In this document: piece after piece, positions 1 through 8,046 of the stretch
Layout: each line of letters starts with the position of its first letter
Numbering within the stretch: the stretch's first letter is position 1
Program-made: the position numbers and the translations under genes
The notes under the pieces: generated by a model
Told to the model about the DNA's origin: nothing
Seen by the model: only the letters and a program-made list of their open reading frames with translations
The model's database searches: none
NCBI GenBank assembly: GCA_022826515.1
Contig: JAJDUT010000141.1
Span: 1 to 17,561, forward strand
Reading direction: 5' to 3'
Source: Candidatus Latescibacterota bacterium
Lineage (GTDB): Bacteria > Latescibacterota > UBA2968 > UBA8231
DNA length: 17,561 nucleotides

Positions 1-72
1 CTGCTCCTGCTGCTCAACGCCATTGCCCATCGACGAACCCCTTGGGTGCAACACCAAGCCAAAGCAGGATAA
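1..72 (+). CDS. C-terminal tail of an unidentified, possibly membrane, protein (5' truncated)
   Basis: Frame 1 is open from the first base to a TAA at 70-72 and encodes a leucine-rich stretch (LLLLLNAIAHRR) followed by a short polar tail. A hydrophobic run ending in basic residues is what the last transmembrane helix of an inner-membrane protein, such as a transporter permease, often looks like. Only 23 residues are visible, so the family cannot be named. It reads in the same direction as the methyltransferase downstream but is separated from it by about 170 bp of repeat-containing sequence. Frame 2 is also open here, so the frame choice rests only on the hydrophobic composition. Confidence 0.35.
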   Translation: MLLLLNAIAHRRTPWVQHQAKAG

Positions 73-99
73 AAAAGGCTTGACACACAACACAGATAC

Positions 100-115
100 T
101 CCCGCAAAAGCGGGA
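100..115. repeat. Short inverted repeat (REP-like), TCCCGC-AAAA-GCGGGA
   Basis: Six-base arms TCCCGC and GCGGGA enclose an AAAA loop, followed by AATCCAG. Short dispersed elements built on CCCGC-loop-GCGGG with a trailing AATCC are common in intergenic regions of many bacteria. It lies 40 bp before a larger palindrome in the same intergenic gap, so the gap appears to be a landing place for small repeats. No function can be read from it. Confidence 0.45.
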
Positions 116-155
116 ATCCAGTCTTGTACGCGATGCGGATTTGGCGCGACACCCT

Positions 156-184
156 GTAGGGGGCGGTTTGAAACCGCCCCCTAC
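156..184. repeat. Perfect 14-bp palindrome with a one-base centre (REP/MITE-like)
   Basis: GTAGGGGGCGGTTT is followed by one G and then its exact reverse complement AAACCGCCCCCTAC. The whole element is 29 bp and would form a very stable hairpin. It lies 60 bp upstream of the methyltransferase start. There is no T-tract, so it is not a typical intrinsic terminator. The perfect arms suggest a dispersed repetitive palindrome rather than a gene-specific operator. Confidence 0.6.
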
Positions 185-244
185 GTGCGCCGGCAGGACA
201 AACGCTGCGTAACGTCAGACCCTCATTTTGCGAAAGGTCAGTCC

Positions 245-907
245 ATGAGTTCCCGCAACGGTTTTATCGAAACGCATATTTACGACTACATCCTCGCCAA
301 CTCGCTGCGCGACCGAGACGAGCTCAAGCGATTGCGGCAGGAGACCCGGGCCATGCCCATGGGCGGCATGCAAATTTCGCCCGATCAGGGTCAGTTCATG
401 GGGCTGCTCGTCGAACTGATCGACGCCAAGCGGATCGTCGAGGTGGGGACCTTTACTGGCTACAGCAGCATTGCGATGGCGCTGGCCCTGCCAGCGGACG
501 GGCGTCTAATCGCCTGCGACGTCAGCGACGAGTTTACCAGCATGGCCCGGCGCTATTGGCGAGAGGCCGGCGTGGCCGACAAGATCGAATTGCGGTTGGG
601 GCCAGCGGTAGCAACCCTCGATGAAATGCTCGCAGCCGGGGAAGCCGGTTGCTTCGACATGGCCTTTATCGACGCAGACAAGGAAAATTACGACGCCTAC
701 TACGAGCGCTGTCTGCAACTCTTGCGCCCGGGCGGCTTGATCCTAATCGACAACGTGCTGTGGGGCGGACGGCCCGCCGATGCCAACGAGCAGGCCGAGA
801 GCACCGTAGCAATCCGAGCACTCAACGCCAAAATCCACGCCGACGAACGCGTGACCGCATCCCTGCTGTCGATTGGCGACGGGTTGACACTGGCGCGGAA
901 GCGGTGA
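245..907 (+). CDS. SAM-dependent O-methyltransferase, CCoAOMT/SafC-like (220 aa)
   Basis: The predicted enzyme transfers a methyl group from S-adenosylmethionine to a hydroxyl, usually of a catechol or other phenolic, using a divalent metal. Visible motifs are the SAM-binding VEVGTFTGYS near residues 65-74, FIDADKENY at 141-149 and LILIDNVLWGG at 165-175. D143, D169 and N170 are the expected metal ligands of this family. The length (about 220 aa) is typical for the bacterial members. I chose ATG 245 because AAAGG lies just upstream and homologous alignment would begin there; the frame stays open further upstream only through the palindromic repeats. The methylated substrate cannot be inferred from the neighbours. 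Confidence 0.88.
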   Translation: MSSRNGFIETHIYDYILANSLRDRDELKRLRQETRAMPMGGMQISPDQGQFMGLLVELIDAKRIVEVGTFTGYSSIAMALALPADGRLIACDVSDEFTSMARRYWREAGVADKIELRLGPAVATLDEMLAAGEAGCFDMAFIDADKENYDAYYERCLQLLRPGGLILIDNVLWGGRPADANEQAESTVAIRALNAKIHADERVTASLLSIGDGLTLARKR

Positions 908-958
908 TAGACGGAGCGTCTCATCCGTTTGTATATGGCTCAATCAGGAGAGAATACT

Positions 959-1210
959 ATGGTAACGGTTACTTTTGAACTGCCAGAGGATGTGCTTTCG
1001 TCGATGCGGAAAGATCCTGAGCGTTTCACCCAAGAATTGCGTTTGGCTGCCGCTGTGAAATGGTACGAGATGGGGCTAGTTTCCCAAAGCCGAGCGGCCG
1101 AAATTTCGGGTTTATCTCGCAGCGAATTCATCTCGGCACTAGGCCGATTCGAAGTCTCCGTATTCCAGTACAGTATAGACGAAATAGCGGAGGAAGTGGA
1201 CCGTGAGTGA
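959..1210 (+). CDS. UPF0175-family antitoxin (83 aa)
   Basis: This small protein matches the UPF0175 pattern: an N-terminal beta strand (TVTFELPEDVL), then LRLAAAVKWYEMGLVSQSRAAEISGLS at about residues 28-53, which forms a helix-turn-helix-like segment, and an ALGRFEVSVFQYS tail. Members are antitoxins usually paired with a DUF3368 PIN-domain toxin, and that partner follows with an 8-bp overlap. Translation most likely starts at ATG 959, with AGGAGAG about 8 bp upstream, rather than at the earlier in-frame start at 929. It probably binds the toxin and may autorepress the pair; that role is inferred from the family. Confidence 0.8.
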   Translation: MVTVTFELPEDVLSSMRKDPERFTQELRLAAAVKWYEMGLVSQSRAAEISGLSRSEFISALGRFEVSVFQYSIDEIAEEVDRE

Positions 1211-1696
1211 TGGTTGGGTACTCAATGCCTCGCCAATTATTACCCTAGCCAAAATTGGTCATCTGGACCTACCGTGGAACTAGCACCCGAGATAGGTATT
1301 CCTCCGGCAGTTTTTAGAGAAATTACGGCAGGTCCAGAGGATGATCCTGGACGTTTTGCCTTGGAAAGTGGATGGGGCAAACGGTTGGCTGAATCTCGCA
1401 TTCGTCCCGAGGTCCTGGGCTGGAGTCTGGGGGCAGGAGAGACTGAGGTACTTTCTGTGGCTTTGGAAAAATCTGGCTGGACGGCTGTTATAGATGACGC
1501 TACTGCTAGGGCATGTGCCCGGTCATTAGATGTATCCGTCATCGGGACATTGGGGGTTGTTCTACGTGCGAAAAGACGAGGGTTAGTAGAGTCTGCCGCC
1601 AAGATTATCCGTGAGTTGCGCCATACAGGTTTATATATCGATGATCAATTCGTCCGATCAGTGCTTAAACAGATCGTTGGAGAAGATTGGCCATAA
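1203..1696 (+). pseudogene. DUF3368 PIN-domain toxin, disrupted by a frameshift
   Basis: A GTG at 1203, overlapping the antitoxin end, opens a frame encoding SDGWVLNASPIITLAKIGHL, the expected N-terminus of a DUF3368 PIN nuclease, but it stops at TAG 1281-1283. The rest of the family (LAPEIGIPPAVFREI, GAGETEVLSVALE, AVIDDATARACAR, GTLGVVLRAKRRGLV) continues to 1696 in the next frame, joined if one base were restored near 1278-1280. The acidic residues expected of the PIN site (E of GAGETE and D of VIDDA) are in the second half. The region around the break is not a recognisable slippery site. I read it as an inactivated toxin or a one-base sequence error, with the antitoxin intact. Confidence 0.75.
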
Positions 1697-1753
1697 CTAG
1701 CAAGCAAGGTCGGTAGTAGCTGCAAATTATTTTATTTTAGAAGAGATCGGTCA

Positions 1754-2467
1754 ATGAACAAAATATGGGTGCTGCAAAACATACAGCCGGAAAACTTGGG
1801 GATCGCCGGCCAAGTCTTCCAAGGCTGCGGTCTCGAGCCCACCTACATACATACCTTTGCCGGCGAAGAGGTCCCCCGCTACATGGACGAGGCTACTGGC
1901 CTAGTGGTCTTAGGCGGTCCGATGGGTGTGTACGAACACGACCGCTACCCGTTTATAGACGCGGCTATGCGCCTTATCGACCAAGCCTTAAAAGAAGACA
2001 AACCCGTACTCGGCATCTGCCTAGGCAGCCAGCTTTTGGCCACGGCTCTTGGTGCTCGGGTCGCCCGCGGTCCGCAAAAAGAAATCGGCTGGTATCCAAT
2101 TGAGTTGAAGCCCGCTGCCAGTGAAGACCCACTGATGGGCGGACTGCCACGATCCTTTATGGGCTTTCACTGGCACGGCGACATCTTCGATCTGCCCAAG
2201 GGCGCTACTGCGTTGGCCTCTTCTGCTCGCACTACCTACCAAGCATTTTCTTATGGCCGGGCGGCGTATGGCGTCCTCTTCCACATGGAAATTACCACGC
2301 AAATCATCGCCGATATGGTGCGGGCTTTTGCCGATGAGGTGCGCGAGGAGGGACTAGACGGCGAGCAAATCAAGGCCGACGCAGCCCAGCACTTGCCCGC
2401 CCTCCACGCCAACGGACGAACCTTCTTCCAGAACTGGGCCACCCTTTGTTTGGAGGTGGATCCATAA
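1754..2467 (+). CDS. Class I glutamine amidotransferase-like protein (237 aa)
   Basis: The protein carries the class I amidotransferase fold with a nucleophile elbow GICLGSQ (Cys about 89), VVLGGPMGVYE at 51-61, and the FHMEI motif giving His 177 and Glu 179 of the catalytic triad. Stand-alone members of this length, related to GuaA N-terminal domains and to gamma-glutamyl hydrolases such as PuuD-like enzymes, hydrolyse the amide or gamma-glutamyl bond of small substrates. No synthase partner domain is attached or adjacent, so the acceptor is unknown. The start ATG 1754 follows an AT-rich 57-bp gap with a purine-rich AGAAGAGA. The next gene follows after 28 bp and may be cotranscribed. Confidence 0.85.
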   Translation: MNKIWVLQNIQPENLGIAGQVFQGCGLEPTYIHTFAGEEVPRYMDEATGLVVLGGPMGVYEHDRYPFIDAAMRLIDQALKEDKPVLGICLGSQLLATALGARVARGPQKEIGWYPIELKPAASEDPLMGGLPRSFMGFHWHGDIFDLPKGATALASSARTTYQAFSYGRAAYGVLFHMEITTQIIADMVRAFADEVREEGLDGEQIKADAAQHLPALHANGRTFFQNWATLCLEVDP

Positions 2468-2495
2468 GTAGTAGCGCAGCAGAAGAGAGAACGCT

Positions 2496-2849
2496 ATGAA
2501 GAGGAGAAAAGTAGGCGATTCTGAGTACTATGAGGGATCGGCGAACGTTTACGCTGACTTAGGATATGACAATCCAGAGGAGTGGTCATTAAAAGCAAGC
2601 ATCGCCACAAAAATTTTAGGTGTCATCGAGGAGAGTGGCCTAACCCAGAAAGACGCCGGTACCCTGCTCGGAATTGCCCAAGGACGGGTCTCCGACCTGA
2701 AAAGAGGACAGTTCGATAAATTCTCCGTCGAAAAGCTCTTGACCTTCCTAAATGCACTAGATCGGGATGTTGATATTGTGATTCGACCTAAAGAGGAAGA
2801 GGTGGCTCATATTACCGTCTCTGCGGAAGAGATAGTACCGAGCCGCTAA
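2496..2849 (+). CDS. XRE-family helix-turn-helix protein, HigA2-like antitoxin (117 aa)
   Basis: A helix-turn-helix occupies about residues 49-72 (LTQKDAGTLLGIAQGRVSDLKRG is the core, split across the two helices), followed by FSVEKLLTFLNALDRDVDIVI. This arrangement matches the XRE antitoxins that pair with phage-type HigB/RelE (Gp49-like) toxins. In such pairs the toxin gene normally sits immediately upstream, but here the upstream gene is the amidotransferase and no RelE-like frame is present nearby. It is therefore either a solitary antitoxin or a stand-alone regulator. The gene ends tail to tail with the - strand hydratase, 75 bp away. Confidence 0.75.
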   Translation: MKRRKVGDSEYYEGSANVYADLGYDNPEEWSLKASIATKILGVIEESGLTQKDAGTLLGIAQGRVSDLKRGQFDKFSVEKLLTFLNALDRDVDIVIRPKEEEVAHITVSAEEIVPSR

Positions 2850-2924
2850 CTTTCAAGCCAAAGCGGCATCTTGCTATGGCATTCGGCTTGGGAACCGGCC
2901 GCCGAAGCCGTTCTCTCTCCCCAC

Positions 2925-5603
2925 TCAGGTCGAAACCCCCAACAAACCCCGCGTCAGTTGAAAATCGACGTTGCGCTGCTGCAAGGCACCGGGAACGTGC
3001 TCGCCTCGCGCCACCCGCGCTAACAAATCGGCCAGTTGCTCGGCCCAATCGTCGGCCGCACCCGTCAGCGCCAAATCAATATCATCGCCGTAAAGCGCCG
3101 CCACCGTCGAATCCGCACTTACCTGCACCACCGGCATTAGGGGATGCCCCTGTAAGGGATGCTCGCCGGTATGAGCCAAGATCAGATCCACGCCCGTGGC
3201 GCCCAGTCCGGTAGCCGTCTCCACCCAGTGGTCGGTGGGCGTCTCCATGATGTAAAAACCCGGTTCCACGGCGGCCTGACCGTAGGGCAACGTCGCGGCA
3301 TCCGACGGCTCGACTAACACAGAGTCCAGATACGCCGGTGCCCGCAGCAGAGCCGCGTTGTGCGGCACGACCACAGTGCCGCCCGCAGTCACCACCCAGC
3401 GCGTCAACTGGGCAAAAGACTGCGCCGCGTCCTCCCCCAACTCACCGGTCGCCTGCATCCCCAAGCGCAAGGCACCCAAGTCACCTTCTGCGGCGATAGG
3501 TGCCTCGGTCTCGGCCAGCGCTTGGTGGAACCACGCCTCGACCCTGTCCATGGCCTTGACAATCCCGCCGTCTAACTGCACCGACGCCCAGCCAAAAACA
3601 GCCGGGTCCAAACCCCATTCCTCAAGGCCGTTGCGCATGTAGTCGTTGTGTGTCTTTTCGCAGCCGTGCTCCAGCAGCAACACGCGCCGCGCCAGCGGAT
3701 GCGCTGCGTACCCCATCATGGTGCGCAAGTGCATTTGCTCGGTGGCACCGCTCGACGACAGCCCACAGCCCTCGGTGTGAACCAAGGCGACAAAACGCGA
3801 CAGACCCTGCTCGCGGCCCACTTGCCGGGTATTGAGCCGCTCGGCGCACATGCGGGCGATCTGGCCAGCGCACAGGCTGGTGGGCAATACCAACCCCACC
3901 TGATCAATAGCCCCGTCCAGCATGGGGAACGACACCGCTGGCCCGACCTCGGGCCGCACCGGCATAGGCCGGCCCTCGGGCACGGGAGCGGCCAACAGCT
4001 CCTCCAACTGGCTGATATCGGTCTGTTGCCAGTTGCGCCAGATGGACACTTGGGCGTGACCAGCCCGCTCGCCCAGCGAGCGCTCGCCCGAGGCCACCCG
4101 CAAGGTGCGCTCGAACAACTCCTGACCCAACTCATCCATCGGCGTGCCATCCAAGTAGGCCCCGGCATTGACGTCGAGATCCGCAGCCAGCAACTGGTAG
4201 CGCTCCGAGGTAGTGACGATTTTGACCGTCGGCACAAAGGGGAAATTGGTAATGGAGCCATTGCCCGTGACAAAGAAAATGGCGTTGCAGCCGCTGGCTA
4301 CCTGCCCGGCAATGCTTTCCAAGTCGTTGCCCGGACTGTCCATAAAGTAGAAACCAGTCCCTTTGAGCGGCTCGCCGTACTCAATGGCGTAGTCCAAACG
4401 CACGTCCGGGTCGCGCTTGCGCGCCGCGCCAATGGACTTGAGCGCGATATTGTACAGCCCGCGGAATTTGTTGCCGCCGGAAGGATTGCCCTCGGCTGAG
4501 GCACCGTGCCACGACACCCGCTCCTTGAAGCGCTCAACCATGTGCAAAAAGGTGCGCGCCGTCTCCACATCCTTGACGTTTTGCAGCACGTACGGTTCGG
4601 CACCGATCAGCTCGTCGGTCTCGGCGAGGTTGGCCGCACCACCGTAGCGAATCAACTCGCGCGCCACCCAAGCGGCCAGCGGGTTCCCCGAAATGCCCGA
4701 AAAGGCGTCCGAGCCGCCGCACTGCAAGGCGATCTTGAGATGGCTTAGGTCGTGCTCGCCCCGCTCCTCGCCCGCCATTTCTTCGGCCCAAGCCGCCACT
4801 TGCCGTTCGCCCTCTGCCAAACGCGCCGCAAAGGAACCGTCCAAGCTCATAAAGCAATGCCGAACGTGGTCGAGGGCACAGCCATGCGCCACCATGTATT
4901 CCCGCAGCATTTCGTTGGTCACGGCTTCGCTGCCGTAGTCCACCGCCAGCACAGCGCCGACGTTGGGGTGGACGACAAAGCCAGCCAGCGTGCGCAATAA
5001 AAGTTCGCGGTTATTGGGATCGGATCCACCGCCGCCCTCCGTGTGGGCAATCGGCACCACGCCATCACCAGCCGACCGATCGCTCCAGCGCTCGGCCAAC
5101 AACCGGGCATAACTAGCCGTGCGCGAGGACGTGCCCAAGACGACGATGTAATTGCGCGTGCCCACGCCCCGTCCCCCAGCGCGGCCATAGCCTAAGAAGG
5201 TCCGCCGCTCCTCATGCGGAGCGAGCGCAACTCCGGGCTGAAAATTGGCCGGATCCAGTTGATACGGCTCAATGCGATCGGCGAAATTGGCCTGCTCGGG
5301 CAGGTCGAAGTCCAACTGCCGAATGCCCAATGCGTCGAGCATACTCTCGTTGCAGGCGTAATCACCCGGCTCCAAAGCGCGCTCAGCCACGCCAAAGGGC
5401 AGTTGCCACGACAGCAAAAACTGGCCGGGTTCAATCGGCTCGACGGCAAAGCGATGTCCCTCCATCACTGTGTGGGACAAAGTGAACGACCGTCCCTCGT
5501 AATCAATGCCCGTGCCCGTTTCCAAGCGCCGGGTGGCAATCGCCACATTGTCCCCAGGCATGGGCAGCCGGGCTACTTCGCTAAAGGAAAAAACCGCGTT
5601 CAT
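2925..5603 (-). CDS. UxaA-family hydratase with a duplicated core (892 aa)
   Basis: UxaA-family enzymes (altronate and galactarate dehydratases) remove water from sugar acids. An SAF-like N-terminal domain fills about residues 1-95. The complete core follows with RGVGTRNYIVVLG (146-157), QCGGSDAFSGISGNP (294-308), NPSGGNK (373-379) and FMDSPGND (420-427). A second half repeats parts of it: IDQVGLVLPTSLCAG (566-580), HTEGCG (609-614) and FYIMETPTDHW (783-793), but lacks the CGGSD and NPSGGNK segments. Ordinary members are about 500 aa, so this is a tandem fusion with a reduced second copy. ATG 5603 is supported by GAGGAG 8 bp upstream; the frame continues upstream into the dioxygenase gene but without support. 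It is the last gene of the operon. Confidence 0.82.
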   Translation of the reverse strand: MNAVFSFSEVARLPMPGDNVAIATRRLETGTGIDYEGRSFTLSHTVMEGHRFAVEPIEPGQFLLSWQLPFGVAERALEPGDYACNESMLDALGIRQLDFDLPEQANFADRIEPYQLDPANFQPGVALAPHEERRTFLGYGRAGGRGVGTRNYIVVLGTSSRTASYARLLAERWSDRSAGDGVVPIAHTEGGGGSDPNNRELLLRTLAGFVVHPNVGAVLAVDYGSEAVTNEMLREYMVAHGCALDHVRHCFMSLDGSFAARLAEGERQVAAWAEEMAGEERGEHDLSHLKIALQCGGSDAFSGISGNPLAAWVARELIRYGGAANLAETDELIGAEPYVLQNVKDVETARTFLHMVERFKERVSWHGASAEGNPSGGNKFRGLYNIALKSIGAARKRDPDVRLDYAIEYGEPLKGTGFYFMDSPGNDLESIAGQVASGCNAIFFVTGNGSITNFPFVPTVKIVTTSERYQLLAADLDVNAGAYLDGTPMDELGQELFERTLRVASGERSLGERAGHAQVSIWRNWQQTDISQLEELLAAPVPEGRPMPVRPEVGPAVSFPMLDGAIDQVGLVLPTSLCAGQIARMCAERLNTRQVGREQGLSRFVALVHTEGCGLSSSGATEQMHLRTMMGYAAHPLARRVLLLEHGCEKTHNDYMRNGLEEWGLDPAVFGWASVQLDGGIVKAMDRVEAWFHQALAETEAPIAAEGDLGALRLGMQATGELGEDAAQSFAQLTRWVVTAGGTVVVPHNAALLRAPAYLDSVLVEPSDAATLPYGQAAVEPGFYIMETPTDHWVETATGLGATGVDLILAHTGEHPLQGHPLMPVVQVSADSTVAALYGDDIDLALTGAADDWAEQLADLLARVARGEHVPGALQQRNVDFQLTRGLLGVST

Positions 5604-5638
5604 TAATAGCTCCTCAATAAGGCTTCCAGGACCCTCTC

Positions 5639-6952
5639 CTAAAAGCGGCGGTCCAACGCCCATTCGGCCCAGGACCGCACGTATTCGTTGCCCTGCTGAC
5701 GCGCCCGTCGCAAGGCGGTTACCGCCGCGGCCGGTGCCCTCCATTTAGCCAGCGCCATAGCTGCATTTTCGCACAGCGGCGCATCGGACAGAGACCAAGG
5801 AGTCATAGCGCGGCTATCGTCCAGCGCTTGTGTCAAAGCTGGTACTGCCGCCGGCACTTGGCCCATATTGCTCAAGGCATCGGCGGCATTGCGGCAGACC
5901 CATTCGCTGTCGTCCTGCAATGCTGCGGCAAGGGCCGTGGCCGCCTCCTGAGCCTCGGCACCCATGCAGCCTAGGGCATTAGCCGCCCCGGCGCGCAGCC
6001 ACCAATCCCGATCCTGCAACGCCTCGACGAGCGCGGGCACCGCGACAGCACCGGCCGCAGCCAGCCCGTAGGGGCTTTCCAACTGGCTGGGATTGGTAAA
6101 ATCGCCGCGCCCGAGATTGGCTTGCCAACGCCGGGCGGACTCGTCTTTTAGCGCCGCCATCAATACCGGCACCCCTTCGGCTCCCAGTGCTCCCAAGTCG
6201 TAATAGGCATCTATCCGCACCCGTTCATCGGGATCCTGCAAAGCGGCCTGCAAAGCAGCCACCGTTCGCTGAGGCCTCAAGGCGGGAGCCTGTCCCCCGT
6301 ACCAGCGCCACAGCGTACGGTACAAAGCCGCGTGGCGTCCCGTGGGCATCCATCGGCTGCGCTGTTCTGGCGTGCTCTCTTGGGTGCGAGTAAAGAGGAA
6401 CTTCAGCATATAGCGCGTCTGGGTCGAGCGATTGGCCGTGGCCCGGTGCCACAATTCGTAGTGGGTGATGACCACGGTGCCCGCCGCGCAGGTCAGGGGT
6501 AACCCTTCGACCTCAGCGTCGGGATCATCCAGATAGTACTGCGTCCCGGGCACCAGCGCCGTAGGCCCCATATCCGGCGTCACCTCGTGCGGATAGTACA
6601 GCATCAGGGTATAGCGCGGGCGGTGGTAGCGCACATTGCCACCGAAGGGATAATCCTTGTGCCAATTCTGGGCTTGATTGCCCGGCGCGAGGTCGTGGCA
6701 GTGGCAGTGGCGGCAGAGGGCGTACCCCGGCCCCAGAATGCCAGTCAAAGCCGCATCTATTGCCGGATCGGCGAACAACTGGTGCAATAGGGGAATGCGA
6801 TCTATCAGGGCGTTGCCCGGATTGCCCGTGGCGAGTACGCGTTCGACCTGGCGGTGCAGTTCGGCGTGTAGATCTGCGGTCGCGGTCGGTTGTACTACGC
6901 GGTATCCCCGGATGATGAAATCCTGTAGGGCCGCATCGCTTAGTCGAGTCAT
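5639..6952 (-). CDS. Phytanoyl-CoA dioxygenase (PhyH) fused to HEAT repeats (437 aa)
   Basis: The N-terminal 190 residues form a PhyH-type Fe(II)/2-oxoglutarate dioxygenase: the iron ligands are H98 and D100 in NWHKDYPFGG and H169 in ELWHRATANRS, with R175 placed to bind 2-oxoglutarate. From about residue 228 to the end there are HEAT-like or PBS-lyase-like helical repeats (AALQDPDERVRIDAYYDLGALG and similar), a protein-binding scaffold. The fusion of an oxygenase to HEAT repeats is unusual. The start overlaps the stop of the upstream oxidoreductase by one base (TGATG), which indicates translational coupling, and the hydratase begins 35 bp downstream. The hydroxylated substrate is unknown. 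Confidence 0.85.
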   Translation of the reverse strand: MTRLSDAALQDFIIRGYRVVQPTATADLHAELHRQVERVLATGNPGNALIDRIPLLHQLFADPAIDAALTGILGPGYALCRHCHCHDLAPGNQAQNWHKDYPFGGNVRYHRPRYTLMLYYPHEVTPDMGPTALVPGTQYYLDDPDAEVEGLPLTCAAGTVVITHYELWHRATANRSTQTRYMLKFLFTRTQESTPEQRSRWMPTGRHAALYRTLWRWYGGQAPALRPQRTVAALQAALQDPDERVRIDAYYDLGALGAEGVPVLMAALKDESARRWQANLGRGDFTNPSQLESPYGLAAAGAVAVPALVEALQDRDWWLRAGAANALGCMGAEAQEAATALAAALQDDSEWVCRNAADALSNMGQVPAAVPALTQALDDSRAMTPWSLSDAPLCENAAMALAKWRAPAAAVTALRRARQQGNEYVRSWAEWALDRRF

Positions 6953-8046
6953 CAGCCGATCCTCACTTCCCCGCCCTCAGTGGCCGAGCGGTACAGCCCG
7001 TCAAGGGCGGCCATGACATTGAGCACTTCCTCTTTTTTCACTAGTAACTCGGCCCGCCCCTCAAGCACCTCGACGAAGTGAGCCGCGGCTTTCCAGTGGC
7101 CAGAGAAGGGCACCGAGGGATCGGACGGCACGTTGAGCCGGGAGTCGGCCTGATAGCGGCCCAAGGTACCGATAAAAGTGAGCGGATTAAAAGTGAGTCC
7201 GCCCTTGGTGCCCATGATGAGGGTGCCGCCAGTGCCATCGGGCAAATTGGCCGCCCAACTGGCCCGAATGCTAATGGTGGCACCGTTTTCCAAGCGCAAA
7301 AAGCCAGCGGCCATATCCTCGACATCGTACTCGCCAATGTCGTAGTCTCGGGGCGCAAACACGCCCTCTGGCGCGCCGCTGTCGGCCAACGACGTAACCA
7401 CGTCTTCGCGCTGGTCGGCCAGCTTGGTGTACGTCGCGCCCGAGGCGGCCACCACTTTGGGATTGCCCATAATCCACAGCAGGGCGTCGAGCGCGTGGAC
7501 GCCAATGTCGTAGAGCGGGCCGCCACCCGAGGCTTCTTTCATGTGGAAGCGGCCCCAAGTGGGCACGCCGCGGCGGCGGAAGGCCGAGGTTTCAGCGTAG
7601 TACATCTCGCCCAAGTGCCCGCTATCGGCCAGTTGCTTGGCCGCGGTATTACTGCCGGAGAAACGGCCTGTCTGAGTGACGAATAGATGGCGTCCGGTAG
7701 CCTCGGCCACTGCGTACATGACTACTGCATCGGCATAGCTGGCGGCGACGGGCTTTTCGCAAAACACGTGGGCACCGGCCCGGAGGGCGGCTTCGGTGTA
7801 GGTGCGGTGCGAGGCGTTGGGGGTGCAGACGCAGACGATATCGGGGCGCAACTCGGCCATCATGCGTCTAAAATTGTTGTACGCGCGGGGAATGCCGTGG
7901 CGGTCGGCGGTTTGTTGGGCCTTGTCCAAGGTGTGATTGAACACGCCGACTATCTCTACGGCCGGGGCCAACTCCAGCCAAGCGGGGATGTGCCCGACGT
8001 TGGCGACCATGCCAGTGCCGACGATAGCTACTTTGTATGGGGCCAT
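6952..8046 (-). CDS. Gfo/Idh/MocA-family NAD(P)-dependent oxidoreductase (364 aa)
   Basis: A Rossmann dinucleotide site lies at the N-terminus (VAIVGTGMVA, residues 6-15), CVCTPNASH follows at 72-80, and the family motif CEKPVA is at 96-101. The substrate-domain motif GGGPLYDIGVHALD spans 174-187, with D180 and H184 as the likely catalytic pair. Enzymes of this family oxidise or reduce sugars, inositols and their derivatives with NAD(P). AGGAG lies 4-8 bp before ATG 8046. It is the first gene of a - strand operon with the PhyH-HEAT dioxygenase and the UxaA hydratase, which suggests a shared carbohydrate-derived substrate; that link is inferred. Confidence 0.9.
   Translation of the reverse strand: MAPYKVAIVGTGMVANVGHIPAWLELAPAVEIVGVFNHTLDKAQQTADRHGIPRAYNNFRRMMAELRPDIVCVCTPNASHRTYTEAALRAGAHVFCEKPVAASYADAVVMYAVAEATGRHLFVTQTGRFSGSNTAAKQLADSGHLGEMYYAETSAFRRRGVPTWGRFHMKEASGGGPLYDIGVHALDALLWIMGNPKVVAASGATYTKLADQREDVVTSLADSGAPEGVFAPRDYDIGEYDVEDMAAGFLRLENGATISIRASWAANLPDGTGGTLIMGTKGGLTFNPLTFIGTLGRYQADSRLNVPSDPSVPFSGHWKAAAHFVEVLEGRAELLVKKEEVLNVMAALDGLYRSATEGGEVRIG

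Noticed and set aside
23..244. Upstream extension of the methyltransferase frame to position 23.
   Set aside because: It translates through the two palindromic repeats, lacks family similarity, and ATG 245 has a Shine-Dalgarno and begins the recognisable protein.
1270..1285. Programmed frameshifting as the explanation for the split DUF3368 toxin.
   Set aside because: The bases at the break (TGGAAC TAG) do not form a slippery heptamer and no stable stem-loop follows, so mutation or sequencing error is simpler.
3648..4499. A 283-codon + strand open frame inside the hydratase gene.
   Set aside because: It is the opposite-strand shadow of the UxaA-family gene: no recognisable motif, no ribosome binding site, and the - strand frame has clear conserved motifs.
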